Shown: piece after piece, positions 16,138-23,159 of the stretch | Numbering within the stretch: position 1 is the stretch's first letter | Layout: the number at the start of each line of letters is the position of its first letter | Origin: RGIG4079 sp045646905 | GTDB lineage: Bacteria > Bacteroidota > Bacteroidia > Bacteroidales > Muribaculaceae | NCBI GenBank assembly: GCA_045646905.1 | Contig: JAZRLP010000024.1 | Coordinates: 192,549-256,548 of the forward strand | DNA length: 64,000 nucleotides | Reading direction: 5' to 3' | Notes under the pieces: generated by a model | Seen by the model: only the letters and a program-made list of their open reading frames with translations | Told to the model about the DNA's origin: nothing | The model's database searches: none | Translations under genes and position numbers: made by a program

Positions 16138-18864
16138 ATGTTTTCTAAATTCTATCGTTCAACAGTTTTAACACTGTTGGCTCTTCTCCTCGCTGTGCCT
16201 GCTTTGAAAGCGGCCGATGCTCCCGTGAAGCGCGAAATGCGTAGCGCATGGGTGGCAACTGTGTGGCGCCTTGACTGGCCCGACAATGTGATTTCTTCTA
16301 CAGGAAGCACATCTCAAATTGACAAACAAAAAGCATCAATGACTCGTCTGCTCGATTCATTGCAAGTGAACAACATGAATGCTATCAACTTCCAGGTGCG
16401 TAGCCGTTGTGATGCTATGTATAAATCAAGCTACGAACCATGGTCGAGCGACTTGGTGTCAAGCCGTGGTATGGATCCAGGTTGGGATCCATTAGAATGG
16501 ATTGTTGAAGAATGCCACAAGCGTGGAATGGAATGCCATGCATGGGTAAATCCTTATCGTTATGAATCACAAGTAGGTCAATGGACTCTTCCCACCGATT
16601 ATCGTAAAACTCACCCCGAATGGTTGCTCGATGTTAATGGAGCAAGTATCCTCAACCCAGGGTTGCCCGAAGTAACCGAACAAATCGTGAAAGTGATTCG
16701 TGAAATCGTTAAGAACTATGATATCGATGGTGTATTGTTTGATGACTATTTCTACCTACAAGGAACACCTACCGACTCAAGTGGTGATGGCGATTTATAT
16801 AACGCATATGTTGAGGCTGGTGGCACAATGTCGCATGGCGATTGGCGTCGTGATAATGTGAATCGCATGGTGCAATCGGTATATGATATGATTCAAGAAG
16901 AAAAACCATGGGTGCGTTTTGGTATCTCTCCTGCAGGTGTGTCATGTACAACTGCTGCTCATGCTGCAAAATATGGTATCGAACCATGTAAATCGGGTAG
17001 CGACTGGCAATATAGCGGAATCTATTCCGACCCTATCGCGTGGATTGCTAACCACTCTCTCGACTATATATCTCCACAAGTATATTGGTCAATAGGTTAT
17101 TCAATTGCCGACTTCTCTATCATCACCCCATGGTGGGCTAATGTAGCAGCTAAATATAATCGTCATTTCTATACAAGTCACGATATATCTTCATTGACAG
17201 CGTCAAGTAAAGCAACTGCGATGTCATTGCGTGAAAATTCAATCAGCAATGCTATTAACGAAGTGAAAGCGTCGGGTCCTAATGTGAATACATTTGGAGA
17301 GTATGCCAATGAGGTGCGCCTCAATCGTTCTTGCTCGCAAGATGGTGCTCCTGGTGCAATTTTCTATTCTTGTAAATATCTCTACAAGACTGCGCCAAAG
17401 TTTGCTCACTATCTTAAAAATACAGTGTTCAACACTCCTGCTCTTGTTCCTGCAATGACTTGGAAACCTGGTTATAACCCAGGTAATGTGAAAAACTTGA
17501 GCCGTAGTGGTAACAACTTGAACTGGACTGGATATGATAATGTGCGTTACACAGTTTATGCAGTGCCTTCATCGGTTGCAATGGAAAACTTTGCCAAAGA
17601 TGCTGAATATTTATTAGGTACATCTTATGCTACAACATATGCCATTCCTACCGATAAACGCACTGGTTACAACTATGCAGTGTGTGTGCTCGACCGCTAT
17701 GGTAATGAATACTCTCCAATGTTTGCAGGTGTGGCTGCTAAAGATATGCCAGCTCCTACATTGGTCGCTCCTGCTAATAATGCTAATGTAGAAACCCCAT
17801 TTGAATTCTCTTGGAACTCGGTTGCAGGAGCTACTAACTACATTCTTGAAATTGCCGAAGATGCAGCATTCAACAATATGCTTTACACAGTAGATTGCAC
17901 TGCTACTTCTTGCTCTTCAAATAAATTTGATAAGTTCCCCAATAAGAAATTCTATTGGAGAGTGCGCGCTTGTGGTAATGGTTATAACGATGGTGTATCG
18001 GCTGTGTGGGCATTTACTCCTGCAACATTTGAAATTACTGCTCCACAAAACGGCGCTACTGAAGTGTCGCTCACTCCAAGCATCTCGTGGAGCATTCCTT
18101 CACGCAAAGTGAATGTGGAAATTGCTACAAATGCCGATTTTACCGAAGCCGCTATGGTGCACGAAGCAAAAGGTGTGGTTGCTCCTTATGTAGTGCCTAA
18201 CAAGGTATTGGGTGGTTGCACTGTTTACTATGTGAGATTGGGCTATGAATATGCAGGCGAACAATTATATACCGAGCCTGTAGCCTTTACTACAATTGAG
18301 ATTATCCCCGAAGCAATGAAATTTACTTATCCTGTAGATGGTGGTGACTTCTACTCTGAAGACCTCATTTATATCGCATATAATCAAGGTGTGGGAAGTG
18401 TAAAAGTTGAGATGTCAAACTCTTCAACATTTGGTCGCAATCGTTACATCGAAGATTGCACACCTGGTACATGGGTAACAGCCACAAAAGCAGGTGATAT
18501 CAAAATCTCAAGTAAATCGCTTGAAAAAGATAAACTATATTACATTCGCGTGCAAGGTAAATACAACACTTTGGAAGGTTCAAAAACAACCGATTGGACT
18601 ACTATTACAGCCTACTATCGTGGCGAAGGCGCTGGCGTGGAAGGTGTTGTAAACGATGAAACTAAAGTGTATGTAAACAACGAAAATGTAGTAGTATTTG
18701 GCGAAGCCGAAACTGTTGAAATTTACAATGCAGCTGGACAACTTGTTGATGCCGTTAATGTAGAAGGTCAATCAACACTTGATATCAATAATCTTGTGTC
18801 GGGCGCTTATGTAATAAAAGTAATTGCTGCCGACGAAGTTGTAACTTTGAAACATGTGAAATAA
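16138..18864 (+). CDS. Secreted GHL10 (DUF187) glycoside hydrolase-like protein with sorting tail
   Basis: 908 residues from ATG 16138. This start gives a clean signal peptide (MFSKFYRSTVLTLLALLLAV..., cleavage near LKAAD), while upstream in-frame starts would bury it and precede the promoter. Residues about 30-410 are a GHL10/DUF187 barrel: MRSAWVATVW at the start, VLFDDYFY with the paired acids, and YISPQVYWSIGY. Two or three fibronectin-like domains follow (about 440-820). The C-terminus (VEIYNAAGQLVDAV..., SGAYVIKV) resembles a type IX sorting domain. Likely a surface or secreted polysaccharide-acting enzyme; the substrate is unknown. Confidence 0.85.
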   Translation: MFSKFYRSTVLTLLALLLAVPALKAADAPVKREMRSAWVATVWRLDWPDNVISSTGSTSQIDKQKASMTRLLDSLQVNNMNAINFQVRSRCDAMYKSSYEPWSSDLVSSRGMDPGWDPLEWIVEECHKRGMECHAWVNPYRYESQVGQWTLPTDYRKTHPEWLLDVNGASILNPGLPEVTEQIVKVIREIVKNYDIDGVLFDDYFYLQGTPTDSSGDGDLYNAYVEAGGTMSHGDWRRDNVNRMVQSVYDMIQEEKPWVRFGISPAGVSCTTAAHAAKYGIEPCKSGSDWQYSGIYSDPIAWIANHSLDYISPQVYWSIGYSIADFSIITPWWANVAAKYNRHFYTSHDISSLTASSKATAMSLRENSISNAINEVKASGPNVNTFGEYANEVRLNRSCSQDGAPGAIFYSCKYLYKTAPKFAHYLKNTVFNTPALVPAMTWKPGYNPGNVKNLSRSGNNLNWTGYDNVRYTVYAVPSSVAMENFAKDAEYLLGTSYATTYAIPTDKRTGYNYAVCVLDRYGNEYSPMFAGVAAKDMPAPTLVAPANNANVETPFEFSWNSVAGATNYILEIAEDAAFNNMLYTVDCTATSCSSNKFDKFPNKKFYWRVRACGNGYNDGVSAVWAFTPATFEITAPQNGATEVSLTPSISWSIPSRKVNVEIATNADFTEAAMVHEAKGVVAPYVVPNKVLGGCTVYYVRLGYEYAGEQLYTEPVAFTTIEIIPEAMKFTYPVDGGDFYSEDLIYIAYNQGVGSVKVEMSNSSTFGRNRYIEDCTPGTWVTATKAGDIKISSKSLEKDKLYYIRVQGKYNTLEGSKTTDWTTITAYYRGEGAGVEGVVNDETKVYVNNENVVVFGEAETVEIYNAAGQLVDAVNVEGQSTLDINNLVSGAYVIKVIAADEVVTLKHVK

Positions 18865-18889
18865 TCACATTTCACAATCTCATAAATCG

Positions 18890-18922
18890 AGCCGTCGGTG
18901 CATCGCATCGGCGGCTTTTATT
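18890..18922 (+). terminator. Terminator of the GHL10 gene
   Basis: A 12-bp GC-rich stem (with two GT pairs) from 18890 to 18916 with loop ATC, followed by TTTTATTAT, 25 bases after the stop codon. Confidence 0.88.
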
Positions 18923-19114
18923 ATATATGTGTATAAACAATGAGTGATTGACTATATCCCAGTGGGCACAATTCTCTGGTAGCCCTATTGATTGAGTCAA
19001 CTTTTATTAGGTTTTAGGCTAATAAGCACTCTGCTAAATTCAAGGGAATATATAATTAAATCATCCTCTATGGGTTGAAACACCTCATTGTCTTTCAATA
19101 AAGTATAAAAACAA
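18923..19114. other. Intergenic stretch without a gene
   Basis: Between the GHL10 terminator and the pnp terminator there is AT-rich sequence with no credible reading frame. The only structure seen is a 7-bp inverted repeat, TTATTAG (19004-19010) with CTAATAA (19019-19025), without a T run. No promoter pairs or tRNA-like folds were found. Confidence 0.6.
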
Positions 19115-19150
19115 CACCGAGATGAGCATTAGCCCATCTCGGTGCTTATT
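19115..19150 (-). terminator. Terminator downstream of pnp
   Basis: A perfect 10-bp stem, CACCGAGATG (19115-19124) with CATCTCGGTG (19135-19144), lies 26 bases beyond the pnp stop on the minus strand, where it is followed by TTGTTTTTAT. Confidence 0.8.
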
Positions 19151-19169
19151 TAATGATATTTATGGTCTA

Positions 19170-21422
19170 TTATTCTTCGTTGTTGTTTTCGCGACGAGGA
19201 CCGCGGTTGCCATCACGGCGTGGGCCACGGTTGTTATCGCGGCGTGGGCCACGATCACCATCACGACGAGGAGCGCGAGGAGCGCGTTCGCGTTCTACAT
19301 AGCCTTCGGGCTTGGGTTGAAGTGCACGCATTGAAAGACGGAATTTACCAGTCTTTTTGTCGATTTCAATGAGTTTTACTTCGAGAGTGTCGCCTTCTTT
19401 GATGCCTGAAGCTTCCATGTTATCTACGCGTTCCCATGAAATTTCAGAGATGTGGAGAAGACCATCGCGACCAGGCATGAACTCTACAAATGCGCCAAAT
19501 TCAAGGATTGAACGCACTGTACCAGTATAAGTTTTGCCTTCTTCGGGAAGTTCAACGATAGCGTTAATCATTGCCATAGCTTTGTCGATTGACTCTTTGT
19601 TAGAAGCGGCAACTTCGATATAGCCATGGTTGTCGATTTCCTCGATAGAAACAATAGCACCACTTTGTTCTTGGATGCCTTGGATAATTTTACCACCAGG
19701 ACCAATAACTGCACCAATAAGGTCTTTTGGAATTGTCAATGTTACGATGCGAGGTACATGAGGCTTGTAGTCTTCGCGTGGAGCAGGGATTGTTTCATTG
19801 ATTTTGTTGAGGATGTGAAGACGGCCATCGCGAGCTTGCATCAATGCTTTTTCGAGAATTTCATATGAAAGACCATCGCACTTGATGTCCATTTGAGTAG
19901 CTGTGATACCGTCAACAGTACCTGTTACTTTGAAGTCCATATCGCCAAGGTGGTCTTCGTCACCGAGGATGTCAGAAAGAACTGCATATTTAGGACTGTC
20001 AGTGTCAGTAATAAGACCCATTGCAATACCACTCACAGGTTTTTTCATCTTAACACCAGCATCGAGCAATGCAAGTGTGCCAGCACATACAGTAGCCATT
20101 GATGAAGAGCCGTTTGACTCAAGAATATCAGAAACGATGCGACAAGTGTAAGGGAATCCTTCGGGGAACATGCGTTTCAATGCACGGTGAGCGAGGTTAC
20201 CATGACCGATTTCGCGACGACCTACACCACGCACTGGACGAGCTTCACCTGTTGAGAATGGAGGGAAGTTGTAGTGGAGGAGGAAGCGTTCTTTACCTTG
20301 ACACAATACTTCGTCAAGAATCTTTTCATCGAGTTTTGTGCCGAGTGTAACTGTTGAAAGTGATTGAGTTTCACCACGAGTGAACACTGCCGATCCGTGA
20401 GGACCTGGGATGTAGTCAACTTCGCACCAGATAGGACGAATGTCGGTAGTTTTACGACCGTCCAAACGGATACCTTCGTCGAGGATGCAACGGCGCACTG
20501 CTTCTTTTTCTACATCGTGATAGTAGCGTTTAACGAGAGCAGTTTTTTCGTCGCGTTCTTCTTCGGGAAGAGATTCGATATATTCGTCGCAGATAGCAGC
20601 GAAACTATCGTTACGCCAGTGTTTGTCGGCGCAACCAGCTTTAGCTATTGCATAAGCTTTGTCATAACATTTTTCGTGAACATCTTTGCGAAGATCTTCA
20701 TCGTTTACTTCGTGGCAATATTCGCGTTTAACAGTTGAACCTACAGCTTCGGCAAGTTCTTGTTGAGCGATACATTGTTTTTTGATGGCTTCGTGAGCAG
20801 TTTTGAGAGCTTCAAGGAGTTCTGCTTCTGAAACTTCATCCATTTCACCTTCCACCATCATGATGTTGTCGTAGGTAGCACCTACCATCAATTCCATATC
20901 GGCTTTTTCGAGTTGCTCGAAGTTAGGGTTGATAACAAATTCGCCATCAACGCGAGCTACACGCACTTCCGAGATAGGACCATTGAAAGGAATATCAGAA
21001 ACAGCGATTGCAGCCGACGCAGCAAGACCAGCAAGAGCATCGGGCATTTCAACGCCGTCAGATGAATACATTGTGATGTTTACAAAAGTGTCGGCGTGAT
21101 AATTGTCGGGGAAAAGTGGACGGAGCACACGGTCAACGAGGCGTGCTGTCAAAATTTCGTAGTCAGATGCGCGACCTTCACGCTTGAGGAAGCCACCGGG
21201 GAAACGGCCAGCTGCCGAAAATTTTTCTTTGTACTCTACTTGGAGGGGCATAAAGTCAACACCCTCGCCGGCTTCTTTAGCTGAACATACAGTTGCCAAG
21301 AGCATTGTGTTGCCCATGCGCAATTCTACCGCTCCATCGGCTTGCTTTGCAAGTTTGCCTGTTTCGAGCGTGATAACACGCCCGTCGCTAAGCTCGATGG
21401 TTTTCTTAATTGGGTTTACCAT
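19170..21422 (-). CDS. pnp: Polyribonucleotide nucleotidyltransferase (PNPase)
   Basis: 750 residues with the full PNPase layout: first RNase PH domain (about 12-145; GRFPGGFLKREGR), helical linker, second RNase PH domain (about 320-545; RGETQSLSTVTLGT, the GDEDHLGDMDFKV acidic block), KH domain (about 560-620; IGPGGKIIQGIQEQ) and S1 domain (about 630-700; FGAFVEFMPGRDGLLHISE). It degrades RNA 3' to 5' with phosphate. The C-terminal ~40 residues are an added Arg/Gly tail with GPRR units repeated. Transcribed alone from a TATCTTTG promoter at 21458-21465. Confidence 0.98.
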   Translation of the reverse strand: MVNPIKKTIELSDGRVITLETGKLAKQADGAVELRMGNTMLLATVCSAKEAGEGVDFMPLQVEYKEKFSAAGRFPGGFLKREGRASDYEILTARLVDRVLRPLFPDNYHADTFVNITMYSSDGVEMPDALAGLAASAAIAVSDIPFNGPISEVRVARVDGEFVINPNFEQLEKADMELMVGATYDNIMMVEGEMDEVSEAELLEALKTAHEAIKKQCIAQQELAEAVGSTVKREYCHEVNDEDLRKDVHEKCYDKAYAIAKAGCADKHWRNDSFAAICDEYIESLPEEERDEKTALVKRYYHDVEKEAVRRCILDEGIRLDGRKTTDIRPIWCEVDYIPGPHGSAVFTRGETQSLSTVTLGTKLDEKILDEVLCQGKERFLLHYNFPPFSTGEARPVRGVGRREIGHGNLAHRALKRMFPEGFPYTCRIVSDILESNGSSSMATVCAGTLALLDAGVKMKKPVSGIAMGLITDTDSPKYAVLSDILGDEDHLGDMDFKVTGTVDGITATQMDIKCDGLSYEILEKALMQARDGRLHILNKINETIPAPREDYKPHVPRIVTLTIPKDLIGAVIGPGGKIIQGIQEQSGAIVSIEEIDNHGYIEVAASNKESIDKAMAMINAIVELPEEGKTYTGTVRSILEFGAFVEFMPGRDGLLHISEISWERVDNMEASGIKEGDTLEVKLIEIDKKTGKFRLSMRALQPKPEGYVERERAPRAPRRDGDRGPRRDNNRGPRRDGNRGPRRENNNEE

Positions 21423-21457
21423 AAATATCTAAAATTTTATCTTCTTTAAAAATCACG

Positions 21458-21465
21458 CAAAGATA
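21458..21465 (-). promoter_or_regulatory. -7 element of pnp
   Basis: The minus strand reads TATCTTTG, 35 bases before the pnp ATG. The -33 element is not obvious. Confidence 0.55.
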
Positions 21466-21573
21466 GTGAATTTTATTCAAAAATCCTCATAAATTGCCGA
21501 TTATTTGAGAAATACACCTCGCCCAAAGGCAATATTAATCCAAATCGTAAACTAAATTCGTAAAATATTGCAA

Positions 21574-21801
21574 TTATTGTAAATGTCGATAGGATTCGGA
21601 AAACAGTTTGAGAGTTAACGAAGAGCCTTGTACGGGTTCTATTTTGTAGGTACCTTGCCATTCGATTTCAACAGGGGTGTCGGCAGGCAGACTTACCTCG
21701 GTGGGTATAATTGACGAATCGGGAGAAAGAATCTCGATGCGATAAAGAGTGCCGTTTTGAGAGGCAAGATTGCCGTAATATATGGGATAAAGTTGAGTCA
21801 T
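21574..21801 (-). pseudogene. Truncated N-terminus of a prophage tail-type protein
   Basis: 75 residues from an ATG at 21801 (MTQLYPIYYGNLASQNGTLY...), ending at SESYRHLQ. The phrases YYGNLASQNGT, VSLPADTPVEIEW and KIEPVQGSS match, in my memory, the first ~70 residues of very long tail proteins in Bacteroidales Mu-like prophages. The rest is missing, so this is a broken remnant or a frame-cut fragment. It is on the same strand as the MuF remnants next door, and no other structural gene survives. Confidence 0.55.
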
Positions 21802-21833
21802 AAGAAAAAAAGTATTTTTTTGATGATAGATAG

Positions 21834-21863
21834 TTGCTATTTGAAAAATAGTTGCTATATTTG
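21834..21863 (+). promoter_or_regulatory. Promoter of structured RNA candidate A
   Basis: TTG at 21834-21836, exactly 19 bases, then TATATTTG at 21856-21863: a near-ideal Bacteroidetes promoter. The predicted start (about 21868) coincides with the first base of a hairpin, and no gene follows on this strand. Confidence 0.7.
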
Positions 21864-21867
21864 CAAT

Positions 21868-21939
21868 GAGGATTCCGTGGTTAATGACCACCGATTCCTC
21901 GCCAGAAGGAGGGGTAAGAAATTATTCCTCTGACTTTTT
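21868..21939 (+). ncRNA. Candidate small structured RNA A, convergent on toxin-like ORF
   Basis: About 72 nt. The 5' hairpin has an outer stem GAGGA (21868-21872)/TCCTC (21896-21900) and an inner stem GTGGT (21877-21881)/ACCAC (21887-21891). A short linker leads to a terminator hairpin, CAGAAGGA (21903-21910) with TCCTCTG (21926-21932), ending in T5 at 21935-21939. Its 3' end overlaps the stop of the minus-strand toxin-like ORF at 21922. The layout is the same as candidate B at 23091, with different stem sequences. No known RNA family is recognised. Confidence 0.6.
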
Positions 21940-22434
21940 ATATAGGGGTGTTATTTCTGTACCGTCTTTAATCCATATTTCTAAAATATCCTGATTGTTT
22001 TTTAATCGATCCTTTATTACGCGCTTCATATAGGCTTCTGTTAAATTTGGTTTATCTATAAAAAGGCGATTCGATTGTTTTAACCCATCATTTAACATAT
22101 TCCTAAAAGCATTTTTTGGATTATTTGTAATATAGCCTTCATGCTCGTACCATTTACCATTTATTCGTAAATCAGGGCATTTGCCTTCGTATTTAGTGCC
22201 TATTAAATCTTTGTATATACATTCGTATTTAAATCTGGAAGGGCGTGTCATTATAGGGGTTAATTCAACCTCGTCCCCAAGTGCTGCAAAATGTTCTGCA
22301 ATCTCATATAACTTTTGAAAATCACTATCAGAACGATTCACATTCCGATTGATCTTAATAATACCTTTTCCGTATTGAATCACTTCGTCGCGTTGCTCGT
22401 AGCATATTTGTAGCAATTCACATGCCTGGCACAA
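21922..22434 (-). CDS. Orphan MuF C-terminal toxin-like domain (variant A)
   Basis: 170 residues from ATG 22434. The frame is open further upstream to the conserved junction LAKGIPDNQLCQAC, showing it was once the C-terminus of a MuF phage protein. The distal half (KCPDLRINGKWYEHEGYI..., then NPKNAFRNMLNDGLKQSNRL) has the look of CdiA-type tRNase/BECR-fold nuclease domains: a PDxxI.GKxxE strand pair, then a helix and basic residues. The upstream MuF fragment is out of frame because of a 61-base deletion. Whether the domain is expressed alone is unknown, and no dedicated immunity gene is evident. Confidence 0.55.
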   Translation of the reverse strand: MCQACELLQICYEQRDEVIQYGKGIIKINRNVNRSDSDFQKLYEIAEHFAALGDEVELTPIMTRPSRFKYECIYKDLIGTKYEGKCPDLRINGKWYEHEGYITNNPKNAFRNMLNDGLKQSNRLFIDKPNLTEAYMKRVIKDRLKNNQDILEIWIKDGTEITPLYKKSEE

Positions 22435-22457
22435 TTGGTTGTCGGGGATTCCTTTTG

Positions 22458-22692
22458 CTAATTTGTTTTTTGCTCTTTGCCGGGGTTGAAACGGAATATT
22501 TGTCGGGTGTCGCGTTGGGTATCCACCTCGCCGAGAGCCATAACTTCGGAGTGAGGGGCTGCAGGGTATTTAGATTTGCGCACTTGAGTAACGGAGTAAC
22601 GGCAGTTCCAGCCGTTGGGTGGGTAGAACTGTTCCCAAAAAGGGTCGTCGATGGGTAGCGTGACTCCATGGAGCGTAGCTGTGAGATAAAAG
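22458..22692 (-). pseudogene. MuF (Mu gpF-like head morphogenesis) fragment, copy A
   Basis: The readable segment begins LHGVTLPIDDPFWEQFYPPN and continues through GWNCR, VTQVRKSKYPA and FNPGKEQKT, the conserved end of Mu gpF-like minor head proteins. The N-terminal two thirds are missing, replaced upstream by the small membrane protein gene. After EQKT the frame breaks at a stop. Compared with copy B, 61 bases between two TGTTTTTTGC repeats are lost, removing the Cys-containing segment PYSISRCKNCDIAKN and shifting the frame of the toxin-like end. Confidence 0.75.
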
Positions 22693-22697
22693 AAAAT

Positions 22698-22720
22698 CCT
22701 CGGTAATGGGGTTGCCGAGG
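22698..22720 (-). terminator. Terminator of small membrane protein gene A
   Basis: Stem CCTCGG (22698-22703)/CCGAGG (22715-22720). On the minus strand it is followed by ATTTTCTTTTATC. It lies 24 bases after the stop of the gene at 22744 and is repeated in copy B (24022-24044). Confidence 0.75.
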
Positions 22721-22743
22721 ACTTGAAGATATATAAGGGGAAG

Positions 22744-22914
22744 TTAGTTGGTGTTGGTTTTATTTTGCTTATTTTTTTTTGCTTCTTCGATTTTTTGCCA
22801 TTTGCGGATTCTTTCTTGGCGCTCGATTTCGGAGGCGTTTTCAGCGACATAGTTTATCGCTAGAGCCAAACCGATGCCAATGATTATTGATAATATGCCT
22901 AAAAATTTAGTCAT
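22744..22914 (-). CDS. Small single-pass membrane protein A
   Basis: 56 residues: one hydrophobic helix (MTKFLGILSIIIGIGLALAI) followed by a charged, probably coiled-coil tail (NASEIERQERIRKW..., Lys/Asn-rich end). It has its own promoter (22941-22969) and terminator. A close copy lies at 24068-24226, and both keep an open frame despite decay of the neighbouring MuF fragments, which suggests they are genes. The function is unknown. Because it is identical in kind in both cassettes, it is not an immunity protein specific to one toxin domain. Confidence 0.6.
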   Translation of the reverse strand: MTKFLGILSIIIGIGLALAINYVAENASEIERQERIRKWQKIEEAKKNKQNKTNTN

Positions 22915-22940
22915 AAAAATGCGATAATTAATTTATAAGA

Positions 22941-22969
22941 CAAATATAAGAAAAAAATTGGAATAACAA
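22941..22969 (-). promoter_or_regulatory. Promoter of small membrane protein gene A
   Basis: On the minus strand: TTG (22967-22969), 18 bases, TATATTTG (22941-22948). Leader ~20 bases. The same arrangement occurs in copy B. Confidence 0.65.
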
Positions 22970-23077
22970 CATGGAAAACTATAAAATTTAGGGTTGATGT
23001 TGAATTGATGTATAAATTGATTTTTTTGTTGTTTAATAATTTGCGGTGAAAACTTTTTTTATTTGGAAGATTGTTTC

Positions 23078-23085
23078 TATATTTG
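23078..23085 (+). promoter_or_regulatory. -7 element of structured RNA candidate B
   Basis: TATATTTG followed by CAGTG, matching the TATATTTGCAATG context of candidate A. The -33 region (23056-23058) reads TTT rather than TTG. Predicted start about 23091. Confidence 0.55.
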
Positions 23086-23090
23086 CAGTG

Positions 23091-23159
23091 CGAGGGATGG
23101 GTTAACCTTCAGAGACCCGCCCTCGTTCCAGCCAGGCTTTTAGCTTGGCTTTATTTTTT
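23091..23159 (+). ncRNA. Candidate small structured RNA B, convergent on toxin-like ORF
   Basis: About 69 nt. The 5' hairpin pairs CGAGGG (23091-23096) with CCCTCG (23120-23125) and GGGT (23099-23102) with ACCC (23115-23118). After a TTCC linker comes a perfect 9-bp terminator, AGCCAGGCT/AGCTTGGCT (23130-23150), then TTATTTTTT. Its 3' end overlaps the stop of toxin-like domain B at 23140. It has the same two-hairpin plan as candidate A but different paired bases, as expected of a family of structured RNAs. Confidence 0.65.

Larger units (their letters stand above)
22438..23003. repeat. Cassette repeat, copy A
   Basis: About 566 bases highly similar to 23702-24314 in the same orientation. It covers the MuF fragment, its terminator hairpin, the small membrane protein gene and that gene's promoter. 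Similarity stops abruptly at the LAKGIPDN junction on the left, where the two C-terminal domains differ, and near 23003 on the right. Differences include a 61-base deletion in this copy and scattered substitutions. Confidence 0.85.

Noticed and set aside
18923..19114. Possible insertion-sequence relic in the pnp-GHL10 gap
   Set aside because: No transposase-like coding, terminal repeats or target duplication; only a 7-bp inverted repeat.
19190..19275. Short tandem repeats that could suggest a CRISPR array
   Set aside because: They encode the GPRR units of the PNPase tail in frame; units are unequal and there are no spacers.
21868..21900. Hairpin read as a minus-strand terminator of toxin ORF A
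   Set aside because: On the minus strand it is not followed by a T run, whereas on the plus strand it starts exactly at a predicted transcription start.
22422..22658. Plus-strand 78-codon frame across the MuF fragment
   Set aside because: It is the shadow of the conserved MuF coding on the other strand.
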